NCBI RefSeq assembly: GCF_000308615.1 | Contig: NZ_BAGB01000169.1 | Location: 1 to 64,000 of the forward strand | Length of the DNA stretch: 64,000 nt | Direction: 5' to 3' | Origin: Nocardia jiangxiensis NBRC 101359 | GTDB lineage: Bacteria; Actinomycetota; Actinomycetes; Mycobacteriales; Mycobacteriaceae | Part shown: positions 1 through 8,527 of the stretch, in pieces | Layout: every line of letters starts with the position of its first letter | Numbering within the stretch: position 1 is the first letter of the stretch | Made by a program: the position numbers and the translations under genes | Notes under the pieces: model-generated | What the model saw: the letters and a program-made list of their open reading frames with translations, nothing else | Told to the model about the DNA's origin: nothing | The model's database searches: none

Positions 1-2
1 CC

Positions 3-122
3 CTCGGTGAGGGCCTGCGATTCGAGCGGCGGGTGTTCCACTCGCTGTTCGCGACCGAAGATCAGACCGAAGGTATGACCGCCTTCGTCGAGAAGCGGGC
101 CCCGGACTTCACCAACCGCTGA
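3..122 (+). CDS. Enoyl-CoA hydratase/isomerase family protein, C-terminal end only
   Basis: The window opens inside this gene; only the last 39 codons are present, ending at TGA 120-122. The visible tail ends in EGMTAFVEKRAPDFTNR, the usual C-terminus of crotonases (an EG-x-AF-x-EKR-x-P-x-F pattern also seen in the five complete crotonases further on). It would act on a CoA thioester in beta-oxidation or a related route. The active-site region lies outside the window, so neither substrate nor reaction can be judged. Family assignment is good; exact function is unknown. Confidence 0.8.
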   Translation, partial: LGEGLRFERRVFHSLFATEDQTEGMTAFVEKRAPDFTNR

Positions 123-571
123 CCCGGGTCTGGCACACAATGCCAATAGCCCTCCGCCGGGCTGAAAGCCAGTGCTGAGCATCCGCTACCCCTCTCCAAG
201 GCTGCGGAGCTCGCACTGGCCTGCCCTGTTCAGCACCGCTCGCCCCCTCGGCTTTGCCAATCGAGACGACCGCGGTGACGCCGACGGGCAGGCACCGAGA
301 CCGATCACCGCAGCAAACCATCGACCGAGTGTGAAGCTTGCCGACCGTGCCTTCGCCCTTCGAGCGGGCCAGACCGGATTACCGAGAGCCTTCTGCGCCG
401 TCAGCCCGCATCGGCCGGGCGGTCCACCTTCCCCCCTCGGTAATAAGACCAGTTCAGATCGGGTTTCCAGCTCTCAGGACGCCTCCCCATCGCGCCGCGG
501 CCGAGTCTTTCGACATCTCGATGTCGGTGATCATTCACTCATTCAGCTCCCATTCCGACACTTTCATCTAG
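123..571. other. Non-coding stretch upstream of the phosphatase/ABC cassette
   Basis: No convincing gene lies here; the open frames on both strands lack a start with a ribosome site and have arginine/proline-rich shadow composition. The right end carries a perfect 14-bp palindrome overlapping the first codon of the next gene (listed separately). The stretch probably holds the terminator of the crotonase and the promoter of the uptake cassette, but I see no clear hairpin with a T-run and no clean -35/-10 pair. Confidence 0.5.
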
Positions 572-576
572 ATGAA
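563..576. promoter_or_regulatory. 14-bp perfect palindrome, possible GntR/UTRA operator
   Basis: TTCATCTAGATGAA is a perfect inverted repeat covering the ATG at 572-574 of the first cassette gene. HutC/UTRA-type GntR proteins usually bind short palindromes centred on a CTAG or TATA-like core, and the last gene of this cassette encodes such a regulator. Binding here would block transcription or translation start. The palindrome is seen directly; its role as an operator is inference. Confidence 0.4.
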
Positions 577-1309
577 TAGGGGCGTGACGCAATCAGCTCC
601 GTGTCGTCGGCTATCCGTCGGCAACACATATAACCTTCGTGATATCGGCGACTACCAGGTGGCGGATGGTGCCCGGACCGGTTGGGGCCGCCTCTTCCGC
701 TCCGACGCCGCCTGGTTCACCTCAGGTGCCGAACTCGCCGATCTGAGCCTGCGAACAGTGATCGATTTGCGCGACGACGCGGAGGCGGCGGCGCTGCCCA
801 CCGGTCTCGACGCGTTCGTCCCGAATGTCCTGCGCCGACCACTGGACCCTCGACCGCTGATGTCTACGGTGTCCGCGAACTCACCGGACCCGCTCGGTGA
901 GCTCTACACAGCACTCATCCACGAGCGGGGCGCCGAACTCGCGACGATCGTCGCCGACCTGGCTCGCCCGGGTGCGCTGCCCGCTCTCGTGCACTGCGCT
1001 GCGGGTAAGGACCGCACAGGTGTGGTGATCGCACTGGTGCTCTCCGCCATCGGCGTGCCGGACGATGTCGTCACCACCGACTACGCGCTCACCGCCGACT
1101 ATCTCACCGCCGAATTCTTTGCCGCGCTGCCCACCGAGTCCGGTGCCGCGGACCCTGCCGACGAGGCATTCCGTGGTGCCCGGCCCGAGTCCATGGCAGC
1201 GATGCTGCGCGTGCTCTCCGCCGAGTACGGCAGTGCCCGCGGCTTCCTCACCGGCTACGGCCTGCCGAACGAGGCCATTGACCATCTCCACTCCGCTCTC
1301 ACCCACTGA
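572..1309 (+). CDS. Tyrosine-phosphatase-like protein (Y_phosphatase3 type)
   Basis: 245 residues. The P-loop signature HCAAGKDRTG (Cys142 nucleophile, Arg148 phosphate-binding) is the CX5R motif of the actinobacterial tyrosine/lipid phosphatase family. The N-terminal NLRDIG and RLFRSDA elements near residues 21-45 are also typical. The family removes phosphate from phosphotyrosine, phosphoinositides or small phosphorylated molecules; the substrate here is unknown. It opens a cassette of seven closely spaced genes that includes a metallophosphoesterase and an ABC importer, which suggests a metabolic rather than signalling job. The ATG at 572 lacks a ribosome site; leaderless translation or the in-frame GTG at 584 are alternatives. 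A paralogue lies at 53068-53784. Confidence 0.85.
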   Translation: MNRGVTQSAPCRRLSVGNTYNLRDIGDYQVADGARTGWGRLFRSDAAWFTSGAELADLSLRTVIDLRDDAEAAALPTGLDAFVPNVLRRPLDPRPLMSTVSANSPDPLGELYTALIHERGAELATIVADLARPGALPALVHCAAGKDRTGVVIALVLSAIGVPDDVVTTDYALTADYLTAEFFAALPTESGAADPADEAFRGARPESMAAMLRVLSAEYGSARGFLTGYGLPNEAIDHLHSALTH

Positions 1310-1323
1310 ACCGAGGATTCGCC

Positions 1324-2163
1324 ATGAAGATCGTGCAGATTTCCGATACCCACCTGACCGCGTCGGGCGGTCCCACCACCGATGCATTCCGCCTTCTGGC
1401 GCAGCATCTCAACGAGGAGGTCCGACCCGACCTGGTGGTGCACTCCGGCGATATTCAGGTCCTGCATCCGGACGACGCCGCCGACCGCGCCCACGCGCGG
1501 GAGCTGCTCGACCTGATCAGCGCCCCACTCCTGGTGGTCCCGGGCAACCACGACATCGGCATGCCCGGTCTCAATGCGTGGGCCGGTCTCAGCGTGACCG
1601 ATGACCGCGTTGCCGCGCACGAGACCGCGTTCGGCCCCGGCCACTGGCGCCACGACACCGAGGAGGCGATCCTGCTCGGCATAAACAGCGAGTTGCTGAG
1701 TTCCGGTCTGCAGCTCGAGGCCGACCAGTGGCGTTGGTGCGAGCGCACCCTGGAAAGCCTTCCCGCGGGTCGCCCGGTGCTGCTGTTCCTGCACAAGCCG
1801 CTGTGGTCGGTGACCGACGAGCCGGTCGATCATCAGGTCGACGTCGGGCCCGTCGCACGCGACCGGCTCCTCGGTCTGCTGCAGCGGATCGATCTGCGAG
1901 CGGTCGGATGCGGGCATCTGCACCGCTACCGAAAGGTGCAGCGGGGCAACACGATCGAAGTATGGGCACCCGCCACCGCATTCCTCGCTCCCGGCGAGGA
2001 CAACCTTCCGGAAGCCCGTGAGGAGCTGGGCTACGTCGAGTACACCGTCGCCGGCAGCGAGGTCGGCGCCGAGTTCCGACTGGTTCCGGGGATGCCGCAG
2101 ATCACCACCGATGACGTTCCCGCGATCGCCCAGGCGATCGAGGCCATGACGGCAGCGGTCTGA
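1324..2163 (+). CDS. Calcineurin-like metallophosphoesterase (CpdA/GpdQ class)
   Basis: 279 residues. The two-metal phosphodiesterase motifs are all visible: D8-T-H10, G-D43, the GNHD block (N75, H76), and a C-terminal GCGHLHRY. This layout matches class III cyclic-nucleotide phosphodiesterases and glycerophosphodiesterases, which hydrolyse phosphodiesters with two divalent metals. No signal peptide is seen, so it is probably cytoplasmic. It starts 14 bp after the phosphatase and its stop overlaps the ATPase start (TGATG). Next to an ABC importer resembling the Ugp system, hydrolysis of an imported phosphodiester is plausible; cAMP hydrolysis cannot be excluded. Confidence 0.85.
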   Translation: MKIVQISDTHLTASGGPTTDAFRLLAQHLNEEVRPDLVVHSGDIQVLHPDDAADRAHARELLDLISAPLLVVPGNHDIGMPGLNAWAGLSVTDDRVAAHETAFGPGHWRHDTEEAILLGINSELLSSGLQLEADQWRWCERTLESLPAGRPVLLFLHKPLWSVTDEPVDHQVDVGPVARDRLLGLLQRIDLRAVGCGHLHRYRKVQRGNTIEVWAPATAFLAPGEDNLPEAREELGYVEYTVAGSEVGAEFRLVPGMPQITTDDVPAIAQAIEAMTAAV

Positions 2164-3281
2164 TGGCCACCCTCGAACTCGACGGGATCGTCCGCCGTTT
2201 CGGCGACACCACCGCGGTCGCCGACGTCTCGCTGGCCACCGAGCGCAACGAGTTCCTCGTGCTGCTCGGCCCCAGTGGCTGCGGCAAGACCACCCTGCTG
2301 CGCATGATCGCCGGACTCCTCCCACCCAGCGAGGGCCGCATCCTGGTCGACGGGCGCGATGTCACCGCGCTGCCACCGCGGGAGCGCGATCTGGCGATGG
2401 TCTTCCAGAACTACGCCCTCTACCCGCACCTGACAGTCGAGCGGAACCTCGGCTTCGGGCTGAGCGTGCGAAAGACCGGCAAACAGGAGATCCGCCGGCG
2501 CGTCGACGAGGTCGCCGAGCTGCTCGACCTCGGCCATCTGCTGCGGCGGCGCCCGAAGGAACTGTCCGGCGGGCAGCGACAGCGGGTGGCGCTGGGGCGC
2601 GCAATGGTGCGCGAGCCGATGGCATTCCTGATGGACGAGCCGCTTTCCAACCTGGACGCGAAACTGCGGTCGAGCACCCGGACCCGGCTCATCTCGCTGC
2701 ACCGCAGGCTGGACACCACCTTCGTCTACGTCACCCACGACCAGGTCGACGCGATGACCATGGCCACCAAAGTCGCCGTGCTGCACCAGGGGCGAGTCGA
2801 ACAGGTCGGCACCCCTGTGGAGATCTACGACGAACCCGCGTCGTCGTTCGTGGCCGGGTTCATGGGTGCGCCGCCCATGAATCTGCTGCCCGCAGAACTC
2901 GGTACAGGGCCCGACCACCGGATCGTCCTGCGCGCCTCCGGGATCGAAGTCGAGTTGCCGTATCGCGCCGCGGCCGAACCTGGCGTGCGCGAGGTGCTAC
3001 TGGGTGTGCGCCCCGAGCACCTGGTGCCCGTACCCGACGACCACGTCGGCCCTGTCCTGCGCGGGCGAGTCGATATCGTCGAGAACCTCGGCAACGAGGA
3101 GATCGCCCAGGTCGAGATCGGGGACCTGCGGGTGAGCGTCCGTGGCGCCAGACCGATTCATCTCGCGCCCGGAGAACTCACCGCCCTGACGATGCGTCCC
3201 GAGCACATCCACCTCTTCGCGCGGCAGAGCGGCCTGCGCCTGACTTGGGAGCCCGAACCGGCCCCCGCCCTCGCCTCCTGA
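2163..3281 (+). CDS. ABC transporter ATP-binding protein, MalK/UgpC type
   Basis: 372 residues. Walker A GPSGCGKTT lies at residues 36-44. The signature LSGGQRQRVALGRAM, Walker B FLMDEPLSN and switch histidine in VTHDQVDAMTM follow in order. Beyond about residue 235 is the TOBE-type regulatory extension of CUT1 importers. It would energise the two permeases encoded downstream. The start overlaps the preceding stop, so it is translationally coupled. CUT1 ATPases serve sugars, polyols and glycerol-3-phosphate; the phosphatase neighbours favour a phosphorylated compound. Confidence 0.93.
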   Translation: MATLELDGIVRRFGDTTAVADVSLATERNEFLVLLGPSGCGKTTLLRMIAGLLPPSEGRILVDGRDVTALPPRERDLAMVFQNYALYPHLTVERNLGFGLSVRKTGKQEIRRRVDEVAELLDLGHLLRRRPKELSGGQRQRVALGRAMVREPMAFLMDEPLSNLDAKLRSSTRTRLISLHRRLDTTFVYVTHDQVDAMTMATKVAVLHQGRVEQVGTPVEIYDEPASSFVAGFMGAPPMNLLPAELGTGPDHRIVLRASGIEVELPYRAAAEPGVREVLLGVRPEHLVPVPDDHVGPVLRGRVDIVENLGNEEIAQVEIGDLRVSVRGARPIHLAPGELTALTMRPEHIHLFARQSGLRLTWEPEPAPALAS

Positions 3282-3292
3282 AAGGGATCTCC

Positions 3293-4669
3293 ATGAAGTT
3301 CCTTCGCGTCCTTCCCGTACTGACGGCCGCACTCGCTGTCACACTCTCCGGCTGTGCCGCAGTCCCCACCACCTCCGGCCAGGGGCCCGGCGCGGCAACC
3401 GCGGTCATCCCCGAATTGGCTCCCGGACAGAAGGTTTCGATCCGCTGGGAGAGTTACAACCTCTCGAGCGCCGGTATCTTCGGCGATACCACACGCAATC
3501 TGGTTGCCGAATTCGAGCGCCTGCACCCGAATATCCACGTCGACGCCGTGCCACCGCAGGGCGGGACGAACGAGATCGCGCAGAGTGTGCAGCGACAGGT
3601 CGTCGCCGGTCATCCGCCGGATGTCGCGCAGCTGACCTTCGCCGACCTCCGGTACACCGCCAGCGACCTCGGCGCGCAGCCGATCGACAAGCTCGTGGGT
3701 CGCGACGAGGTCCGGAAACTGTTCAACGACGGGCCGCACCCCTATGCGCCCCGGACCGCGGTGCTCGGCGACGTCAACGGCACCACGTACGGAATCCCGT
3801 ACGTCTTCTCCACCCCCATGCTGTTCATCAACGACGACCTGTTCCGCAAGGCCGGCCTCGATCCGGCCAACCCGCCCAAGACCTGGGACGAGGTCGCCAC
3901 GGACGCTGCCGCCATCGCGAAGGTCCCGGGCACCAGCGGCGGGTCCTACCTGGCCTGTCTCGACGGCCCCTCCGGTGGCGACTGGTGCCTGACCGGTATC
4001 GTCCGCTCCGCGGGCGGTCGGTTGCTCTCGCAGGACGGCAAGACCCTCCCTTGGACCGACCCCGAGACCGTGCAGGCGTTCGCCGGCGTGCAGAAGATCG
4101 CCCAAGCCGCGCCGAACGCACTGCCGAATCTGTCCGGCAACGACGCGCAAGACGCCTTCCTGCGCGGCAACCTCGGCATGCTGCTCACCTCAGCGGCCCT
4201 GCAGAACGCGATCCTCAAATCCTCCGCTGGCAAATGGCAGGCGTCGGCCGCACCCATGCCGGGCTTCGGCGCCACACCGGCCGTGCCTACCAACTCCGGA
4301 TCGGCCCTGTTCATCATGACCGGGGACCCCGCCAAGCAACGCGCCGCCTGGGAGCTGATCAAGTTCCTGACCAGCGCCGAGAGCGAGACGACGATCACCT
4401 CGAACATCGGCTACGTTCCCTTGCGCGCCTCGCTGATCAACGACCCCGCCTACCTCCAAGGCTTCGCCGACGAGCACCCCGGCTTCGTCCGGCCCAACGT
4501 CGCGCAACTCGACCGGCTCGAGCCCTGGGTGTCCTATCCCGGACCGAACTATCAGCAGATCCGTACCCTGTTGAACAAGGCCACCGAGGAGATCGTGTTC
4601 CGCGGCGCGGACCCGAAGACGACCCTGTCCGCAGCGCAGACCAGCGCCCAAGCCCTCATGCCGAAATGA
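3293..4669 (+). CDS. Extracellular solute-binding lipoprotein (family 1)
   Basis: 458 residues starting at the ATG preceded by AAAGGGA, which gives a typical lipoprotein signal: KFLRVLP, a hydrophobic stretch, then the lipobox LSGC with Cys21 as lipid anchor. The mature part has the features of sugar/glycerol-phosphate binding proteins: QSVQRQVVAGHPPDVAQL near residue 100, then YGIPYVFSTPMLFIN, and the C-terminal AAWELIKFLTSAE element. It would capture the substrate outside the membrane and hand it to the two permeases. Overall it looks like a UgpB/MalE relative; ligand identity cannot be read from sequence. Confidence 0.93.
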   Translation: MKFLRVLPVLTAALAVTLSGCAAVPTTSGQGPGAATAVIPELAPGQKVSIRWESYNLSSAGIFGDTTRNLVAEFERLHPNIHVDAVPPQGGTNEIAQSVQRQVVAGHPPDVAQLTFADLRYTASDLGAQPIDKLVGRDEVRKLFNDGPHPYAPRTAVLGDVNGTTYGIPYVFSTPMLFINDDLFRKAGLDPANPPKTWDEVATDAAAIAKVPGTSGGSYLACLDGPSGGDWCLTGIVRSAGGRLLSQDGKTLPWTDPETVQAFAGVQKIAQAAPNALPNLSGNDAQDAFLRGNLGMLLTSAALQNAILKSSAGKWQASAAPMPGFGATPAVPTNSGSALFIMTGDPAKQRAAWELIKFLTSAESETTITSNIGYVPLRASLINDPAYLQGFADEHPGFVRPNVAQLDRLEPWVSYPGPNYQQIRTLLNKATEEIVFRGADPKTTLSAAQTSAQALMPK

Positions 4670-5652
4670 CCGCCCTTCTCGACCGGCCGGCCCCTGGGCG
4701 CTTTGTGGAACCGGTTCCGGCGCCGCCGCGAGACAGCCCGCGTCCAGTTGCCCGCAGGCCGCTGCTGCGCCGGCTCACCAGCGGCGCGACGCCCTACCTG
4801 TACCTGGTGCCGGCCCTGGCCGGGTTGGTGGTATGGGTGTACTCGCCGCTCGTCCAGACCATCGAATTGTCGTTCTACGACTGGAATCTCGTGCCCACCT
4901 CGCCGGCCCGCCCGGCAGGCTGGTCGAACTACACCGAGGCATTCAACCTCCCGCAGCTGGGCCGCGCGACGGTGAACACGCTGGTGTACCTACTTGCGTT
5001 GCTGCCCTTCACCATCGTGATCCCGGTGGTGGTCGTACTCCTCTCACAACGCGTGCACGGCCGGGCCCGCGCCTTCTACCGGACGGCGATCTTCGCGCCG
5101 TATCTCATCGCGCCGGTGGTCACCGCCATCGTGTGGCGCTGGCTGCTCGACCCGAACGGCGGACTCGTCAACCAGATACTCGGACTGTTCGGGATCACAC
5201 CGATCTCGTTCCTGCGCGACCCGAAATGGGCGATGTGGTCGATCGTGGTGATCGTCGGCTGGCAGCTGCTCGGCTTCGCCGTACTCGTCGTCTCCGCGGG
5301 CTTGTCCGGTATCTCCGACGACTACGCCGCCGCGGCCCGCACCGACGGAGCGACCGAACGCCAGATCACCCGGCGGATCACGCTACCGCTGCTGTCGCCG
5401 ACGCTGCTGTTCATGGCCACCCTGACCGTCCTGGCCGCCGCGCAACTGATGTTCCCGATGATCCAAACCCTCACCCAGGGCGGGCCCGGCGACTCCACCA
5501 CCAACCTCTACTACCTCCTCTACGACACCGCATTCGGCTCGTTCGACGTCGGCCTCGCCTCCGCCGCCAGCGTGCTGTTCTTCCTCGGCTTCGGGCTCAT
5601 CGCCTGGGGCGCGGTGTGGCTGATGGACCGCTGGAGCTTCCATGACGACTGA
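4666..5652 (+). CDS. ABC sugar-type permease, UgpA/MalF-like
   Basis: 328 residues from the ATG that overlaps the preceding stop by four bases. A proline-rich cytoplasmic N-terminus of about 35 residues is followed by roughly six membrane segments. The EAA loop that docks on the ATPase reads DYAAAARTDGATERQITRRITLPLLSPT near residues 215-245 (key residues E/A-A-A-x3-G). It forms the first half of the importer channel. The next permease starts 10 bp before its stop, so all transporter genes are in one coupled operon. Confidence 0.92.
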   Translation: MTALLDRPAPGRFVEPVPAPPRDSPRPVARRPLLRRLTSGATPYLYLVPALAGLVVWVYSPLVQTIELSFYDWNLVPTSPARPAGWSNYTEAFNLPQLGRATVNTLVYLLALLPFTIVIPVVVVLLSQRVHGRARAFYRTAIFAPYLIAPVVTAIVWRWLLDPNGGLVNQILGLFGITPISFLRDPKWAMWSIVVIVGWQLLGFAVLVVSAGLSGISDDYAAAARTDGATERQITRRITLPLLSPTLLFMATLTVLAAAQLMFPMIQTLTQGGPGDSTTNLYYLLYDTAFGSFDVGLASAASVLFFLGFGLIAWGAVWLMDRWSFHDD

Positions 5653-6490
5653 TCCGACCACCCAGCCCGCCACCGGGTTCCGCACCCGCCGATTCGAAGC
5701 GTTCGGCGGTCACCTGGTCCTGGCCGCGATCGCGGTGTTCGGTCTCGTGCCGATCATCTGGATGTACCTGACCGCACTGCGCCCGCGCGACGATGTGCTG
5801 GGGCAGACTGTGCTGCCCACCGGGATCAGCCTGGACAATCTGCGGGCCGCCGCCCATCTGCTGCCACTCGGCAGCCTGATCGGCAACACCGCACTCATGG
5901 CAGCCGGAGTCGCAGCCTGCCAGCTGTTCACCGCACTACTCGCCTCATACGCGTTCGGGCGCTGGCACTTTCGCGGCCAACGGGTACTGTTCCTGATCTT
6001 CGTGGCGACCTGGCTGGTCCCGTTCCAGGTCACCATGCTGCCCAACTACGTGCTGTTGTCGGACCTGGGCTGGCTGAACACCCTTACCGGTGTGATCGTT
6101 CCGCAGATCACCGCGCCGTTCGCGGTACTGCTGCTGCGTCAGCACATGCGCTCCTTCCCACGCGAGCTGCTCGACGCCGCCCGCATGGACGGTCGCTCCC
6201 ACTGGAACACGCTCTGGACCGTGGTCGTGCCCTCGCTGCGCGGACCGCTTGCCGCACTGGCGATCCTGTTGTTCGTCACAGCGTGGAACGAGTATTTCTG
6301 GCCGTTGCTCGTGCTCTCCAAGCCGGACTCTGTCGTCCAGATCGGGCTCCGCAGTCTGATCACCGAAACCGGAACCGACTATGGTGCAATGATGGCCGCC
6401 GCCGGGGCTCTGTGCCTGCCCATCCTCGCCGTCTACATCCTGCTGCAGCGTCAAGTGGTCAACGCCTTCGTCCGGTCCGGGCTGAAATGA
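5642..6490 (+). CDS. ABC sugar-type permease, UgpE/MalG-like
   Basis: 282 residues with about six membrane helices. The EAA motif ELLDAARMDGRSHWNTLW lies near residues 178-195 and is followed by the conserved VVVPSLRGPLAALAI. Together with the preceding permease it forms the transmembrane channel of a CUT1 importer. The C-terminus GLK ends at 6490, overlapping the regulator start by four bases. It is complete and normal in length for the family. Confidence 0.92.
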   Translation: MTTDPTTQPATGFRTRRFEAFGGHLVLAAIAVFGLVPIIWMYLTALRPRDDVLGQTVLPTGISLDNLRAAAHLLPLGSLIGNTALMAAGVAACQLFTALLASYAFGRWHFRGQRVLFLIFVATWLVPFQVTMLPNYVLLSDLGWLNTLTGVIVPQITAPFAVLLLRQHMRSFPRELLDAARMDGRSHWNTLWTVVVPSLRGPLAALAILLFVTAWNEYFWPLLVLSKPDSVVQIGLRSLITETGTDYGAMMAAAGALCLPILAVYILLQRQVVNAFVRSGLK

Positions 6491-7248
6491 CCGGCACGCG
6501 CAACGGCCGAGGGGGCCGTATCCCGGTCTACCGCCAGGTCGAAACCGAACTGCTCCGCCGAATCCGCGACCGCGAACTCCTGCCCGGCGAGCGGCTCCCG
6601 ACCGAACCCGAACTCGCCGCGGAATGGGGAGTCAACCGCCTCACCATTCGACAGGCCGTCGCCGAGCTCGCTCGCGCCGGATACGTCACCGTGCGGCAAG
6701 GATCGGGCACCTATGTGGCCGAGCCGCCGATGGTGATCGACCTCGCCCTGCCCTCGATGCCGTCCACAGACGCCGACGCCGGCAGTACCGCAGCGATCGC
6801 CGAGACGGTCCAGCAGAACCAGACCGAGACCCTGATCGATCTCACTGACCGGGATACCGCGGGTGACGCCGCCGAAGCACTCGACGCAGACGGACCCTTC
6901 ACCCGGATCGACACTCTGATCCACAACGGCAATCAGCCGTTCATGGTGGCCAGTTACTGGATCGAGACACGCCGGGTCCCGGGCTTCACCGCACAGGTCG
7001 CCGAGCGGGTTCCGATGTTCCAGATTCTGCAGCAGCGCTACGACCTCCGACTCCGGCACTCCTGGCGTTCACTCACCGCGACCGTCGCGAGCACCGAGGA
7101 CGCGGCATTGCTGCAAGTACCTCCGGGTAGTCCGGTGATGCTCCGCTGCGGTGTGAATGTCGATGCTGATCGCGTGCCCACCATGTACCTGCGTCGCAGG
7201 CTTCGCGGCGACCGAATCCGATTCATGATGCGTTACAACACCGACTGA
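6487..7248 (+). CDS. GntR-family regulator with UTRA domain (HutC/PhnF-like)
   Basis: 253 residues. An N-terminal winged helix (residues about 12-78; PTEPELAAEWGVNRLTIRQA and VRQGSGTYV are diagnostic) is followed by a UTRA ligand-binding domain (about 95-250). The start ATG overlaps the permease stop (ATGA). Such regulators usually repress their own transport operon and are released by the imported substrate or its phosphorylated form; mycobacterial PhnF works this way for a phosphate-related ABC system. The palindrome at 563-576 is a candidate operator. The ligand is unknown. Confidence 0.88.
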   Translation: MTGTRNGRGGRIPVYRQVETELLRRIRDRELLPGERLPTEPELAAEWGVNRLTIRQAVAELARAGYVTVRQGSGTYVAEPPMVIDLALPSMPSTDADAGSTAAIAETVQQNQTETLIDLTDRDTAGDAAEALDADGPFTRIDTLIHNGNQPFMVASYWIETRRVPGFTAQVAERVPMFQILQQRYDLRLRHSWRSLTATVASTEDAALLQVPPGSPVMLRCGVNVDADRVPTMYLRRRLRGDRIRFMMRYNTD

Positions 7249-7509
7249 CCCGCGAAGCGGCCAGCCCTTCACTTTCCCGCAGCACTCCCATCGGTCGGCG
7301 TACCGACCCTTATGGGTTCGGACCGGGGACCGCGGTGCATCCCGTAGCGCAGCGCCTGAATAGTCCGCTCGTATACCGGCGCTCCGATTGGTGCGCGCGA
7401 ACGCACAGCCGGAACGAAGCCAGGAAACGGTTCGGCAGGAAGTTCTTCTGGCTCTGGTCTTCTCGCCCAAAAATGGCCGAGAAAGTTAAGAAAAGCAAGG
7501 TGAGGAACC

Positions 7510-8268
7510 ATGAAATCAGCATCAGTGATCGCGAGTAGCAGCGACCGGATGTCCAAGTCGACGAAAGGAGCCCGAATTGCGGCGACCACGGTCCTGATAT
7601 CGGCCGCTCTCGGCGTCACCGCCGCGACCGCCGGCGCCACGCCAGCGCCCAGCGGTACGGTCGACTACCGCGCCACGACGAATGCTCGATCCACGATCAT
7701 CTCGACCGACGCGGGCTCCATGACGGCGGACAACGGGGTTTTCAAGATCAAAGCGGCGAACGGAACAGTTCTGGCCGGTACCGACCTGTCGTTCCGGGTG
7801 GATGACTTCGTGTTCCCGATTGCCGCACAGATCCACGACCACACTGCCACGCTGACACCCCAGTTCGACCTGGCACACGCAACATACAAACCCGTGGATC
7901 TGCCATACCAGGACTCCGCGCCTTGGAAAACTCTGTACGACCGTGAACAAGCCGCCTGGAATCGTATGGCCTCGACAGTGACAACGGGGGCTACAGTCGG
8001 CACCCTGGTCGGCGGGCTCACCGGTGGCGCGGTCGGATGCCTGCTCGGCGGGATCGCCGGCGCGACCGTCGCTGCCGCGACAATCGTCGGAATGTTCGGC
8101 CCGTTCATTCCGGCCGCCGCTGTCGGATGCCTGGGTGGAATCATCGCCGTGGGAGCGCTGGGCACTCTCGCGGGACAGCTTTTGGTGACCGCCCCGTTGG
8201 CGATCATGGGCGCAATCCAGTACTTCACGACCATCAACGCACCAATGCCCACCTCACCAGCGAAGTAA
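7510..8268 (+). CDS. Secreted protein with glycine-zipper C-terminus (DUF8020-like)
   Basis: 252 residues with a ribosome site GTGAGGA before the ATG. The N-terminus has basic residues, a hydrophobic run and an Ala-x-Ala type cleavage region near residues 40-43, so export is likely. The central part starts VDYRATTN and contains TPQFDLAHATYKPVDLPYQ, a pattern I associate from memory with secreted proteins of Nocardia and Rhodococcus called DUF8020 or insoluble-domain proteins. The last 100 residues are glycine/alanine-rich and hydrophobic (TVGTLVGGLTGGAVGCLLGG), a glycine zipper that could insert in the mycomembrane. No enzymatic motif is seen. It stands alone between two operons. Confidence 0.7.
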   Translation: MKSASVIASSSDRMSKSTKGARIAATTVLISAALGVTAATAGATPAPSGTVDYRATTNARSTIISTDAGSMTADNGVFKIKAANGTVLAGTDLSFRVDDFVFPIAAQIHDHTATLTPQFDLAHATYKPVDLPYQDSAPWKTLYDREQAAWNRMASTVTTGATVGTLVGGLTGGAVGCLLGGIAGATVAAATIVGMFGPFIPAAAVGCLGGIIAVGALGTLAGQLLVTAPLAIMGAIQYFTTINAPMPTSPAK

Positions 8269-8527
8269 CCCGCACACACCGGTCAACAGAGGCTGACGAA
8301 CAACGGTCTCGCCCAAGCCGGTCGGTGAGGCCCGACGGGAGTGCGGACACACTCACCTCAGGCCACCGACCGGCCCCGGGGCAGTCGACAACCACCATAA
8401 CCCAACTGTGCAGCATGCATACCGCTGTGACCTGAAAGGAACTGGGTGCAGGCCGCATCGAGCACCCGCCGCGCCGCCCGTTCGATCCTGTTGCCGCGCG
8501 AGGCCATTCCTCTTCGATATGCCGCGG

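Noticed and set aside
172..579. A 135-codon frame upstream of the phosphatase.
   Set aside because: Pro/Arg/Ser-rich, no ribosome site, no recognisable pattern, and it overlaps a better-supported start region.
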